DNA of 64,000 nt from Liolophura sinensis. Taxonomy: Eukaryota; Mollusca; Polyplacophora; Chitonida; Chitonidae. The stretch lies in the NCBI RefSeq assembly GCF_032854445.1, contig NC_088300.1:72950984-73014983 (forward strand), in the 5' to 3' direction. Under the pieces are notes generated by a model. The model worked only from the letters and a program-made list of their open reading frames with translations, ran no database searches and was not told the DNA's origin. Position 1 is the first letter of the stretch, and each line of letters opens with the position of its first letter. The position numbers and the translations under genes were made by a program. Below, in pieces: positions 23,616 to 36,310 of this stretch.

Positions 23616-25767
23616 GTGTATGGAATCTATCAGATCAATACTACTGCTCATCCAACGGCCAAACAAAATCTGAAGGACCCTACCGTACACATGCCACGTT
23701 GTGACCTTAAACGAAAATACGTTAATGTTCCCGTCGACAGAACTCCTGAAAATATTATATTGTCTGGGAGAACAAAATACTATCAATTTCTTGTACAGCT
23801 ATACCCTCTTCCGCAGCGTATAACGACATATGCGCTAGAGGAACTGTTTTAAAAAATCAGTCCCTTCTCAAGGGGTCAAGAAGCTTTACCACCAAAACTG
23901 GTTTCACGAAAGCAGAAAAAGCACAGTCATTTTGGAAAAGTACCGTTCAGGTGTACATGCTAACATAAAAGTTTGTCGATAATCAAAGTATGCACTTTGC
24001 ATCTGCTGATATATCCAATGTGGCGAATTTAACACACTGAATATACGGCCCTCACCTGGGATTAAGCGCAAATATTCCATCGTATTATGGAGCGAAATAC
24101 GAGAGATTCTGGACCCTCTGTACATATTTACTTACAAGAGTATAATATTTATGGTAGGGCTTAAGCTTAAGGTAAACGCGTTTAATCCACATAAGATATA
24201 CGATCTGGAGCGTTTCCTTTCAAAGTTAGATGCAGCCAATGTAAAGAACTATTTTTCACAGCCTTTGTTAACTATGTGTTTAATTATAATATACGGATTG
24301 TGAAAAGCCAGCTGATCATTAATATATAGTGAATAAGAAATATCGGGCCTGCTAAAGATTACTCATTTCTAATTTCTGAATATAGTTGTGTTCAAGCATA
24401 GATGAGCGAGAAGTGGGTGCAATTTGTACTCGTCGAAATACCTATACACTGTTGATATATGATTGCATATTTACACATCGGTATTATTAATAAGAAATTC
24501 AAGAGGCTCTATGAACAACCAAATATCCCATGAATGGTAACATTATTGACCTGCACGGAACGTTCATTTTATTTAACGGTCGATACACAAATGTGTTTTG
24601 GCGTATAGATACATCAGCATTAGGTAATTAATGTGAAGCTTGCGATGATATATATAGTTGTCAACACATATTCGATAATAAACAAAACGTTCAAGGAGAT
24701 GTTAACTTTCAAAAGTAAATCAATCCACTTATGGTGCATAATAATGCCTTCAAGCACGTGTCCTCCTCTACTCACGCGGTCTCCGAGAAATTTGACGCAA
24801 TCAAACTTTGAAGAATTCTTGAGCAGGAGTTATTATGGACGCCCACGCTTGAAAAGTATCCTATACATTTGAAAATCACGTACCATAAAGTTGTATGTGC
24901 ATGGAATACAAGAACAGTACAAGAGGCCGGATTTCACCCGTTACGTGTGACCATTTGCTAGCTATCACAGTGTTGTGGCTGCTCTTGTTTTGCCCTCCAT
25001 GCTGTACGTCTTTAATTATATTTTACACTTGTACATATTACATATTATAAATTATTATTTAACCATAGTATACTTAAGGAAAAATATATACACATCATTA
25101 TTACGCCTATAGCTCTAGTATTTCTTTCTTTATGATGATCACAATTTAATCATATTCATTTTCCGCATCAAAATATTCCTACTACAAATATGTGCCTTAA
25201 TTTGGAGCAATTGACAATTGTCTTGAATCTATGCGTCGAAACAAATATTCGTATAACAGCAGTCAGCCAATACCGACGTTCCAGGTCAATAACCACATGG
25301 CCATTTCCCAAAAAGACGTATAGAACGTGGTCTTTTATACTGCTTAAATAACAAGCCACAAGTTCCTACACTTTATGAATTCAAGTTGGTATAACAAATC
25401 GCAACCAATATATTTTGACAAAGGTAATGGCATCTCATAGATATAACTCTTTGCGTGGAAACAGACAGTATATCCGACTTCAGCCAAGATGGGCGTTCCA
25501 GGGGGTCAACCAATCAGGTGAGTGAGTGAGTGCTTGGGGTTTAACGTCGTATCAACAAATCAGGGCAATCCCGGTCAATCGTAAATCAAAAGAATTAAAG
25601 TATCCAAATTATTTCTAAAATGAGGTCGGGTCATGCAAAAAGTTATAATTACTTTTTAATAACGGGAAAACTTAACGTATGTTTTTGTCACATAGATTAA
25701 ATCTGTCCTAAGGAATCATCCATAAAGGCATCGTTGATATCTGGCTTCAGCCTATGAAAATAATGCT
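23616..25767 (+). repeat. Array unit 2
   Basis: RT fragment open for 78 codons (23616-23852). One copy of the ~275-bp sub-repeat from about 24668. Reversed SINE B tail at about 25517-25546. Confidence 0.9.
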
Positions 25768-27894
25768 GTGTATGGAATCTATCAGATCAATATTACTGCT
25801 CATCCAACGGCCAAACAAAATCTGAAGGACCCTACCGTACACATGCCACGTTGTGACCTTAAACGAAAATACGTTAATGTTCCCGTCGACAGAACTCCTG
25901 AAAATATTATATTGTCTGGGAGAACAAAATACTATCAATTTCTTGTACAGCTATACACTCTTCCGCAACGTATAACGACATAAAAAATCAGTCCCTTCTC
26001 AAGGGGTCAAGAAGCTTTACCACCAAAACTGGTTTCACGAAAGCAGAAAAAGCACAGTCATTTTGGAAAAGTACCGTTCAGGTGTACCATGCTAACATAA
26101 AAGTTGTCGATAATCAAAGTATGCACTTTGCATCTGCTGATATATCCAATGTGGCGATCTAATTTAACACGATGAATATACGGCCCCTCACCTCGGGTTA
26201 AGCGTAAATATTCCATAGTATTATGGAGCGAAATGCGAGAGATTCTGGACCCTCTGTACATATTTACTTACAAGAGTATAATATTTATGGTAAGGCTTAA
26301 GCTTAAGGTAAACGCGTTTGATCCACATAAGATATACGATCTGGAGCTTTTCTTTTCGAAAATAGATGCAGCCAATGTGAAGAACAATTTTTCACAGCCT
26401 TTGTTAACTATGTCTTTAATTATAATATGCGGATTGTGAAAAGCCAGCAGATCATTAATATATAGTGAATGAGAAATATCGGGCCTGCTAAAGATTACTC
26501 ATTTCTAATTTCTGAATATAGTTGTGTTCAAGCATAGATGAGCGAGAAGTGGGGTGCAATTTGTACTCGTCGAAATACCTATACACTGTTGATATATTTA
26601 CACATCGGTATTATTAATAAGAAATTCAAGAGGCTCTATGAACAACCAGATATCTCATGAATGGTAACATTATTGACCTGCATGGAACGTTCATTTTAGT
26701 TAACGGTCGATACACAAATGTGTTTTGGCGTATAGATACATCAGCATTAGGTAATTAATGTGAAGCTTGCGATGATATATATAGTGTCAACACATATTCG
26801 ATAATAAACAAAACGTTCAAGGAGATGTTAACTTTCAAAGGTAAATCAATCCACTTATGGTGCATAATAATGCCTTCAAGCACGTGTCCTCCTCTACTCA
26901 CGCGGTCTCCGAGAAATTTGACGCAATCAAACTTTGAAGAATTCTTGATCAGGAGTTATTATGGACGCCCACGCTTGAAAAGTATCCTATACATTTGAAA
27001 ATCACGTACCATAAAGTTGTATGTGCATTTAATACAAGAACAGTACAAGAGGCCGGATTTCACCCGTTACGTGTGACCATTGGCCAGCTATCACAGTGTT
27101 GTGGCTGCTCTTGTTTTACCCTCCATGCTGTACGTCTTTAATTATATTTTACACTTGTACATATTACATATTATAAATTATTATTTAACCATAGTATACT
27201 TAAGGTGAAAATATATACACATCATTATTACGCCTATAGCTCTAGTATTTCTTTCTTTATGATGATCACAATTTAATCATATTCATCTTCCGCATAAAAA
27301 TATTCCTACTACAAATATGTGCCTTAATTTGGAGCAATTGACAATTGTCTTGAATCTATGCGTCGAAACAAATATTCGTATAACAGCAGTCAGCCAATAC
27401 CGACGTTCCAGGTCAATAACCACATGGCCATTTCCCAAAAAGACGTATAGAACGTGGTCTTTTATACTGCTTAAATAACAAGCCACAAGTTCCTACACTT
27501 TATGAATTCAAGTTGGTATAACAAATCGCAACCAATATATTTTGACAAAGGTAATGGCATCTCATAGATATAACTCTTTGCGTGGAAACAGACAGTATAT
27601 CCGACTTCAGCCAAGATGGGCGTTCCAGGGGGTCAACCAATCAGGTGAGTGAGTGAGTGCTTGGGGTTTAACGTCGTATCAACAAATCAGGGCAATCCCG
27701 GTCAATCGTAAATCAAAAGAATTAAAGTATCCAAATTATTTCTAAAATGAGGTCGGGTCATGCAAAAAGTTATAATTACTTTTTAATGACGGGAAAACTT
27801 AACGTATGTTTTTGTCACATAGATTAAATCTGTCCTAAGGAATCATCCATAAAGGCATCGTTGATATCTGGCTTCAGCCTATGAAAATAATGCT
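25768..27894 (+). repeat. Array unit 3
   Basis: Nearly identical to unit 4 over about 2.1 kb. It lacks the roughly 22 bp (TGCGCTAGAGGAACTGTG region) present in the other units, so its RT fragment ends in a stop at 25983. Reversed SINE B tail at about 27644-27673. Confidence 0.92.
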
Positions 27895-29694
27895 GTGTAT
27901 GGAATCTATCAGATCAATATTACTGCTCATCCAACGGCCAAACAAAATCTGAAGGACCCTACCGTACACATGCCACGTTGTGACCTTAAACGAAAATACG
28001 TTAATGTTCCCGTCGACAGAACTCCTGAAAATATTATATTGTCTGGGAGAACAAAATACTATCAATTTCTTGTACAGCTATACACTCTTCCGCAACGTAT
28101 AACGACATATGCGCTAGAGGAACTGTGTTAAAAAATCAGTCCCTTCTCAAGGGGTCAAGAAGCTTTACCACCAAAACTGGTTTCACGAAAGCAGAAAAAG
28201 CACAGTCATTTTGGAAAAGTACCGTTCAGGTGTACCATGCTAACATAAAAGTTGTCGATAATCAAAGTATGCACTTTGCATCTGCTGATATATCCAATGT
28301 GGCGATCTAATTTAACACGATGAATATACGGCCCCTCACCTCGGGTTAAGCGTAAATATTCCATAGTATTATGGAGCGAAATGCGAGAGATTCTGGACCC
28401 TCTGTACATATTTACTTACAAGAGTATAATATTTATGGTAAGGCTTAAGCTTAAGGTAAACGCGTTTGATCCACATAAGATATACGATCTGGAGCTTTTC
28501 TTTTCGAAAATAGATGCAGCCAATGTGAAGAACAATTTTTCACAGCCTTTGTTAACTATGTCTTTAATTATAATATGCGGATTGTGAAAAGCCAGCAGAT
28601 CATTAATATATAGTGAATGAGAAATATCGGGCCTGCTAAAGATTACTCATTTCTAAATTCTGAATATAGTTGTGTTCAAGCATAGATGAGCGAGAAGTGG
28701 GGTGCAATTTGTACTCGTCGAAATACCTATACACTGTTGATATATTTACACATCGGTATTATTAATAAGAAATTCAAGAGGCTCTATGAACAACCAGATA
28801 TCTCATGAATGGTAACATTATTGACCTGCATGGAACGTTCATTTTAGTTAACGGTCGATACACAAATATGTTTTGGCGTATAGATACATCAGCATTAGGT
28901 AATTAATGTGAAGCTTGCGATGATATATATAGTGTCAACACATATTCGATAATAAACAAAACGTTCAAGGAGATGTTAAGTTTCAAAGGTAAATCAATCC
29001 ACTTATGGTGCATAATAATGCCTTCAAGCACGTGTCCTCCTCTACTCACGCGGTCTCCGAGAAATTTGACGCAATCAAACTTTGAAGAATTCTTGAGCAG
29101 GAGTTATTATGGACGCCCACGCTTGAAAAGTATCCTATACATTTGAAAATCACGTACCATAAAGTTGTATGTGCATGGAATACAAGAACAGTACAAGAGG
29201 CCGGATTTCACCCGTTACGTGTGACCATTTGCCAGCTATCACAGTGTTGTGGCTGCTCTTGTTTTACCCTCCATGCTGTACGTTTTTTATTTTATTTTAC
29301 ACTTGTACATTTTACATATTATAAATTATTATTTAACCATAGTATACTTAAGGTAAAGATATATAAATATCCTTATAACGCCTATAGCTCTAGTATTTCT
29401 TTCTTTATGATGATTACAATTTAATTATATTCATCTTCCGCATAAAAATATTTTTACTATAAATTTGTACCTTAATTTGGAGCAATTGACAATTCTCTTG
29501 AATCTATGCGTCGAAACAAATGTTCGTATAACAGCCGTCAGCCAATACCGACGTTCCAGGCCAATAACCAAATGGCCAATGCTCAAAACGACGTATAGAA
29601 CGTGGTCTTTTATACTGCTTTAAATAACAAGCCACAAGTTCCTACACTTTATGAATTCAAGTTGGTATAACAAATCGCAACCAATATATTGGGA
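27895..29694 (+). repeat. Array unit 4, right end truncated
   Basis: Nearly identical to unit 3 through its left and middle parts, including the 28381-28587 open frame. The normal right end is missing: at about 29690 the sequence jumps from AACCAATATATT straight into the middle of the next RT fragment. Confidence 0.9.
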
Positions 29695-31945
29695 GTCTGG
29701 GAGAACAAAATACTATCCATTTGTTATACAGCTATACACTCTTCCGCAACGTATAACGACATATGCGCTAGAGGAACTGTTTTAAAAAATCAGTCCCTTC
29801 TCAAGGGGTCAAGAAGCTTTACCGCCAAAACTGGTTTCACGAAAGCAGAAAAAGCACAGTCATTTTCGAAAAATACCGTTCAGGGGTACCATGCTAACAT
29901 TAAAGTTGTCGATAATCAAAGTATGCACTTTGCATCTGCTGATATATCCAATGTGGCGATCTAATTTAACCCGATGAATATACGGCCCCCTCACCTGGGA
30001 TTAAGCGCAAATATTCCATCATATTATGGAGCGAAATGCAAGAGATTCTGGACCCTCTGTACATATTTACTTACAAGAGTATAATATTTATGGTAAGGCT
30101 TAAGCTTGAGGTAAACGCGTTTGATCCACATAAGATATACGATCTGGAGCGATTCCTTTCAAAGTTAGATGCAGCCAATGTGAAGAACTATTTTTCACAG
30201 CATTTGTTAACTATGTCTTTAATTATAATATACGGATTGTAAAAAGCCAGCAGATCATTAATATATAGTGAATGAGAAATATCGGGCCTGCTAAAGATTA
30301 CTCATTTCTAATTTCTGAATATAGTTGTGTTCAAGCATAGATGAGCGAGAAGTGGGGTGCAATTTGTACTCGTCGAAATACCTATACACTGTTGATATAC
30401 GATTGCATATTTACACATCGGTATTATTAATAAGAAATTCAAGAGGCTCTATAAACAACCAGATATCCCATGAATTGTAACATTATCGACCTGCACGGAA
30501 CGTTCATTTTAGTTAACGGCCGATAAACAAATGTGTTTTGGCGTATAGATACATCAGCAATAGGTAATTGATGTGAAGCTTGCGATGATATATATAGTGT
30601 CAACACATATTCGATAATAAACAAAACGTTCAAGGAGATGTTAAGTTTCAAAAATAAATCAATCCACTTATGGTGAATAATAATGCCTTCAAGCACGTGT
30701 CGTCCTCTACTCACACGGTCTCCTAGAAACTTGAAGCAACTATTAAATTTGGAAGAATTCTTAAGCAGGAGTTATTATGGACGCCCACGCTTGAAAAGTA
30801 TCCTATACATTTGAAAACCACGTACCATAAAGCTGTATGTGTATGAAATACAAGAACAGTACAAGAGGCCGGATTTCACCCGTTACGTGTTCGATAATAA
30901 ACAAAACGTTAAAGAAAATGCTAAGTTCCAATAATACATCTATCCACTAATCGTGCATAACAATGCCTTCAAGCTTGTGTCGTCCTCTACTCACGCGGTC
31001 TCCTAGAAATTTGAAGCAATCAAACTTTGAAGGACTCTTGAGCAGGAGTTATTATGGATGCCCACGCTTGAAAAGTATCCTATACATTTGAAAATCACGT
31101 ACCATAAAGTTGTATGTGCATGGAATACAAGAACAGTACAAGAGGCCGGATTTCACCCGTTACGTGTGACCATTGGCCAGCTATCACACTGTCGTCGTTG
31201 CTCTTGTTTTACTCTCCATGCTGTACGTTTTTTATTTTATTTTACACTTGTACATTTTACATATTATAAATTATTATTTAACCATAGTATACTTAAGGTA
31301 AAGATATATAAATATCCTGATAACGCATATCGCTTTAGTATTTCTTTCTTTATGATGATGACAATTTAATTATATTCATCTTCCGCATAAAAATATTCCT
31401 ACTATAAATTTGTACCTTAATTTGGAGCAATTGACAATTGTCTTGAATCTATGCGTCGAAACAAATGTTCGTATAACAGCAGTCAGCCAATAAGGACGTT
31501 CCAGGCCAATAACCAAATGGCCAATTCTCAAAACGAAGTATAGAACGTGGTCTTTTATACTGCTTTAAATAACAAGCCACAAGTTCCTACACTTTATGAA
31601 TTCAAGTTGGTATAGCAAATCGCAACCAATATATTTTGACAAAGGTAATGGCATCTCCAGGATATAACTCTGTGCGTGGAAACAGACAGTATATCCGACT
31701 TCAGCCAAGATGGGCGTTCCAGGGGGTCAACCAATCTGTGCAATCCCGGTCAATCGTAAGTCCAAAGAATTAAGAAAGTATCCAAATTATTTCTAAAATG
31801 AGGTCGGGTCATGCAAAAAGTTATAATTAGTTTTTAATGACGGGAAAACTTAAAGTATGTTTTGGGCACATAGATTAAATCTGTCCTAAGGAATCATCCA
31901 TAAAGGCATCGTTGATATCTGGCTTCAGCCTATGAAAATAATGCT
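29695..31945 (+). repeat. Array unit 5, left end deleted
   Basis: Begins within the RT fragment (GTCTGGGAGAACAAAATACT), so the anchor and about 180 bp of RT sequence are gone. It carries two tandem copies of the ~275-bp sub-repeat (30610-30889 and 30890 to about 31165). Confidence 0.88.
30610..31165. repeat. ~280-bp sub-repeat, two tandem copies
   Basis: TTCGATAATAAACAAAACGT recurs at 30610 and 30890. The junction fuses the R1 word GTTACGTG to TTCGATAATAAAC. Confidence 0.92.
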
Positions 31946-34040
31946 GTGTATGGAATCTATCAGATCAATACCACTGCTCATCCAACGGCCAAACAAAATC
32001 TGAAGGACCCTACCGTACACATGCCACGTTGTGACCTTAAACGAAAATACGTTAATGTTCCCGTCGACAGAACTCCTGAAAATATTATATTGTTTGGGAG
32101 AACAAAATACTATCAATTTCTTGTACAGCTATACACTCTTCCGCAACGTATAACGACATATGCGCTAGAGGAACTGTTTAAAAAATCAGTCCCTTCTCAA
32201 GGGGTCAAGAAGCTTTACCACCAAAACTGGTTTCACGAAAGCAGAAAAAGAACATTCATTTTGGAATAGTACCGTTCAGGTGTACCATGCTAACATAAAA
32301 GTTGTCGATAATCAAAGTATGCACTTTGCATCTGCTGATATATCCAATGTGGCGATCTAATTTAACACGATGAATATACGGCCCCCTCACCTCGGGTTAA
32401 GCGCAAATATTCCATCATATTATGGAGCGAAATGCAAGAGATTCTGGACCCTCTGTACATATTTACTTACAAGAGTATAATATTTATGGTAAGGCTTAAG
32501 CTTAAGGTAAACGCGTTTGATCCACATACGATATACGATCTGGAGCGATTCCTTTCAAAGTTAGATGCAGCCAATGTGAAGAACTATTTTTCACAGCCTT
32601 TGTTAACTATGTCTTTAATTATAATATGCGGATTGTGAAAAGCCAGCAGATCATTAATATATAGTGAATGAGAAATATCGGGCCTGCTAAAGATTACTCA
32701 TTTCTAATTTCTGAATATAGTTGTGTTCAAGCATAGATGAGCGAGAAGTGGGGTGCAATTTGTACTCGTCGAAATACCTATACACTGTTGATATACGATT
32801 GCATATTTACACATCGGTATTATTAATAAGAAATTCAAGAGGCTCTATAAACAACCAGATATCCCATGAACTGTAACATTATCGACCTGCACGGAACGTT
32901 CATTTTAGTTAACGGCCGATAAACAAATGTGTTTTGGCGTATAGATACATCAGCAATAGGTAATTGATGTGAAGCTTGCGATGATATATATAGTGTCAAC
33001 ACATATTCGATAATAAACAAAACGTTCAAGGAGATGTTAAGTTTCAAAAGTAAATCAATCCACTTATGGTGCATAATAATGCCTTCAAGCACGTGTCCTC
33101 CTCTATTCACGCGGTCTCCTAGAAACTTGAAGCAATCAAATTTGGAAGAATTCTTAAGCAGGAGTTATTATGGACGCCCACGCTTGAAAAGTATCCTATA
33201 CATTTGAAAACCACGTACCATAAAGTTGTATGTGTATGAAATACAAGAACAGTACAAGAGGCCGGATTTTACGTTACGTGTTCGATAATAAACAAAACGT
33301 TAAAGAAAATGCTAAGTTCCAATAATACATCTATCCACTAATCGTGCATAACAATGCCTTCAAGCTTGTGTCGTCCTCTACTCACGCGGTCTCCGAGAAA
33401 TTTGAAGCAATCAAACTTTGAAGGACTCTTGAGCAGGAGTTATTATGGATGCCCACGCTTGAAAAGTATCCTATACATTTGAAAATCACGTACCATAAAG
33501 TTGTATGTGCATTTAATACAAGAACAGTACAAGAGGCCGGATTTTACGTTACGTGTTCGATAATAAACAAAACGTTAAAGAAAATGCTAAGTTCCAATAA
33601 TACATCTATCCACTAATCGTGCATAACAATGCCTTCAAGCTTGTGTCGTCCTCTACTCACGCGGTCTCCGAGAAATTTGAAGCAATCAAACTTTGAAGGA
33701 CTCTTGAGCAGGAGTTATTATGGATGCCCACGCTTGAAAAGTATCCTATACATTTGAAAATCACGTACCATAAAGTTGTATGTGCATTTAATACAAGAAC
33801 AGTACAAGAGGCCGGATTTCACCCGTTATGTGTGACCATTGGCCAGCTATCACACTGTCGTCGTTGCTCTTGTTTTACCCTCCATGCTGTACGTTTTTTA
33901 TTTTATTTTACACTTGTACATTTTACATATTATAAATTATTATTTAACCACAGTATACTTAAGGTAAAGATATATAAATATCCTGATAACGCATATCGCT
34001 TTAGTATTTCTTTCTTTATGATTATCGCAATTTAATGTGA
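31946..34040 (+). repeat. Array unit 6
   Basis: RT fragment open for 107 codons (31946-32269), the longest in the array, because the reading frame continues through LEELFKKSVPSQGVKKLYHQ. It has three tandem copies of the ~275-bp sub-repeat. Its left flank lacks the SINE B tail. Homology ends at about 34040. Confidence 0.9.
33006..33830. repeat. 275-bp sub-repeat, three tandem copies
   Basis: TTCGATAATAAACAAAACGT starts at 33006, 33281 and 33556. The last two copies are almost identical, including GGCCGGATTTTACGTTACGTG at the junctions. Confidence 0.95.
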
Positions 34041-34084
34041 CCTAATGCCAAAATCATATTCCGCATAAAAACCACGCTCAACCA

Positions 34085-36310
34085 ATTAGGAGTATACCGG
34101 CCAATTGCAAGTCCAATTCTGAAAACGAAAGAAAGTATATAAAGTACGAAAATAGGACGGAATCATGCAAAGAAAAGCAGTCAACAATTCTCAATGGTGC
34201 TGGAAAGAAGCAATGGCGACTGAGTGAAATACATGAGTGAAGTACAGCATGTTAATATATCGGTTGTCCAAAACAAAATATGTATCTCAGTTGCCCTTTG
34301 ACTGCAACTGTTCATATATCCAACGTAGCGGTCCAATTCAACACGATGAATACATAAACCCTTGTCTCGCGTTAAGCGGAATTAGACACAATCCTGACCT
34401 AGGGCGAATTAAACTAAAACATCCATGCTCAAACTATTCATGGTGCTAGGGTGGTGTTACGTTTACACGTCAGCAATTCGTTGAATTGGGCGCAAAACGG
34501 CAGTGTAAAGGAGCACTTATTGGATAATACTGCTACAGAGACATTTTAGGCTTTTGATACACTAGGAATTTCTGCGCGGTTATTTTGTATGTAGTTAAAA
34601 TATATCAGAATTTTATTAATTTTGTACAGATCTGAAAACGTTTTGCCCAGATTTTTACCCTCCCCTAGAGATTACCAAGGTGGTAAAATGTTATGATTTC
34701 ACTTTCACTTAGCAACCCCCCCCCCCCTCCCAAGGCGTAACTGATGTAATTTGACAAAGAGAGCCTATTTCGTCGGTTAGCACAAACCATTCATATTAAA
34801 TGTAATTTATTGATTGTACGGCTATGTAAGCATATATACTTTCAAAACTCCGAAATGCATAAAAATACCACTATTATACAAAGTCGGGCTATACAGCTTT
34901 CATGTTCAAAAGTATTTTAATTAACATTTGACTGGTTGATTAACGCCATACTGAAGCATTTGTGGCTTGTACGATGTTGGTCGTCCGGAACCAATAAAGA
35001 CTTTCAGATTGTAATTACAAAATCCAAGCGATTCTCATTATTTGGTATAATTTCCACGGTTGTGTAAAGGATGTTCCGGCGGGAAATAAATTGCTGTCAG
35101 CATCAATCCCTTTGTTTCTTCTTAGTTTTGCTTTATAGCTGTGGTACCATTAGCCCTGGGAGAAGGACATCAGGAAATAGGTCCTTATATTCCGTAAATT
35201 ATCCTCACTTGGACAAGAATATACCAAAGAGTCCTGCATAAGGCGTGTACATATCTCGCCTTGTAGCATTTGTTAGAGCCTGAGTGATGTGTGACGATTT
35301 CAATAAACGTCAACGTTATTACTGCAAAAACTAGCGTGTCAAGGTTCCATCAAACGCCTTCAAGTTTCTTACAAGGAGTATAATTCTATTGTAAGTAAAT
35401 ATGAACAGACCGTCCAGACTCTCCAGCTCTGCTTTATGATCGTGTTTCATTTCACTTAAATCGGGGCTGTATTTTCATCGTGTTGAATTAGATCGCCATA
35501 TTGGATATATGAACAGCTGCAATGAAAGCGCAACTGAAATACATATTTTGTTATGAACAACTGATATTGTAGCATGGTACACGATTTGAATACAGATTTC
35601 TCTCTCAGCCCCCAAGAACATATATTACGTGTTTCCAACATCACTGGAAACGAGACATCTGTTTTGCATGATTCCGTCCTTTTTTCGTACTTTATATAAT
35701 TTCTTAGTTCTTTGGTGGTTTGTGTTAGACGCCGTTTTGAGAATTGGCCTATTATTGACGTAGAACGTCCTTATTCGTTAACGGCTGGTATATGAATGTC
35801 TGTACATCGCGGTATGGTAGCAATTGGTCAGCTGCAGTGATTTTCACTGTTAGACTGGAATTTAGTGGGTTTTGAGTCAAGATTGCTGACGACAATTTCT
35901 GGCTGCATGATTGTGTGTGACCTGGGGTTATGGACTGTATATTCATTGTCATGAGTTAGATCGCAACATTGGATATTTTAACAGCTGCAAAACATTTTAT
36001 TATTGGTATCTCCTTCCCATATAACATGTTCTGCGTATTTTCAACATCAGTAAAAACTGTTGACTGGTAGTCTTTGCAAGATTCCGTCCTAATTTCGTAA
36101 TTATATACCTTTATTACACAGATTATGTACCTTCTTATTTGTTTGGAATGTGTTATATGTCGTTTTGGGAATTGACCTTGCGATAATTGATCTGGAACGT
36201 CCATATTAGTTGACAGTTGGTATGTATGAATGTCGACGACGCATATATCATACTTATATATAAACTCAAGTGGGTAGCAGTAAAGCTGTGATGCTAAGAA
36301 TCCCATCAAA
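34085..36310 (+). pseudogene. Decayed PLE fragments, rearranged
   Basis: 34090-34400 resembles the array's leading segment (AAGTATATAAAGTACGAAAA; CAACGTAGCGGTCCAATTCA). 35195-35420 reads as the PLE C-terminus (VNYPHLDKNIPKSPA, then GVYISRLVAFVRA after a stop). Two PLE 3' UTR copies follow at 35440-35800 and 35930-36270 (GGATATATGAACAGCTGCAA; TTCTTAGTTCTTTGGTGGTT). No RT catalytic motif remains. A C-rich run lies at about 34710-34727. Confidence 0.75.
34926..34987 (-). mobile_element. SINE A, very degenerate fragment
   Basis: GACTGGTTGATTAACGCCAT and GTACGATGTTGGTCG align loosely to the reversed SINE A 3' end. Confidence 0.45.

Larger units (their letters stand above)
21330..34040 (+). repeat. 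Tandem array of six ~2.1-kb PLE-derived chimeric units
   Basis: The anchor AATGCTGTGTATGGAATCTA starts the shared RT fragment at 21504, 23616, 25768, 27895 and 31946, giving periods of 2112, 2152, 2127 and 4051 (two units, one lacking the anchor). Each unit carries in order: a PLE RT fragment with an internal deletion, inverted PLE 3' UTR sequence, a stretch ending near the word GCGTATAGATACATCAGCA, an R1 copy, inverted PLE terminal sequence and, after units 1-3, the reversed tail of SINE B. No unit encodes a complete protein. Confidence 0.93.
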
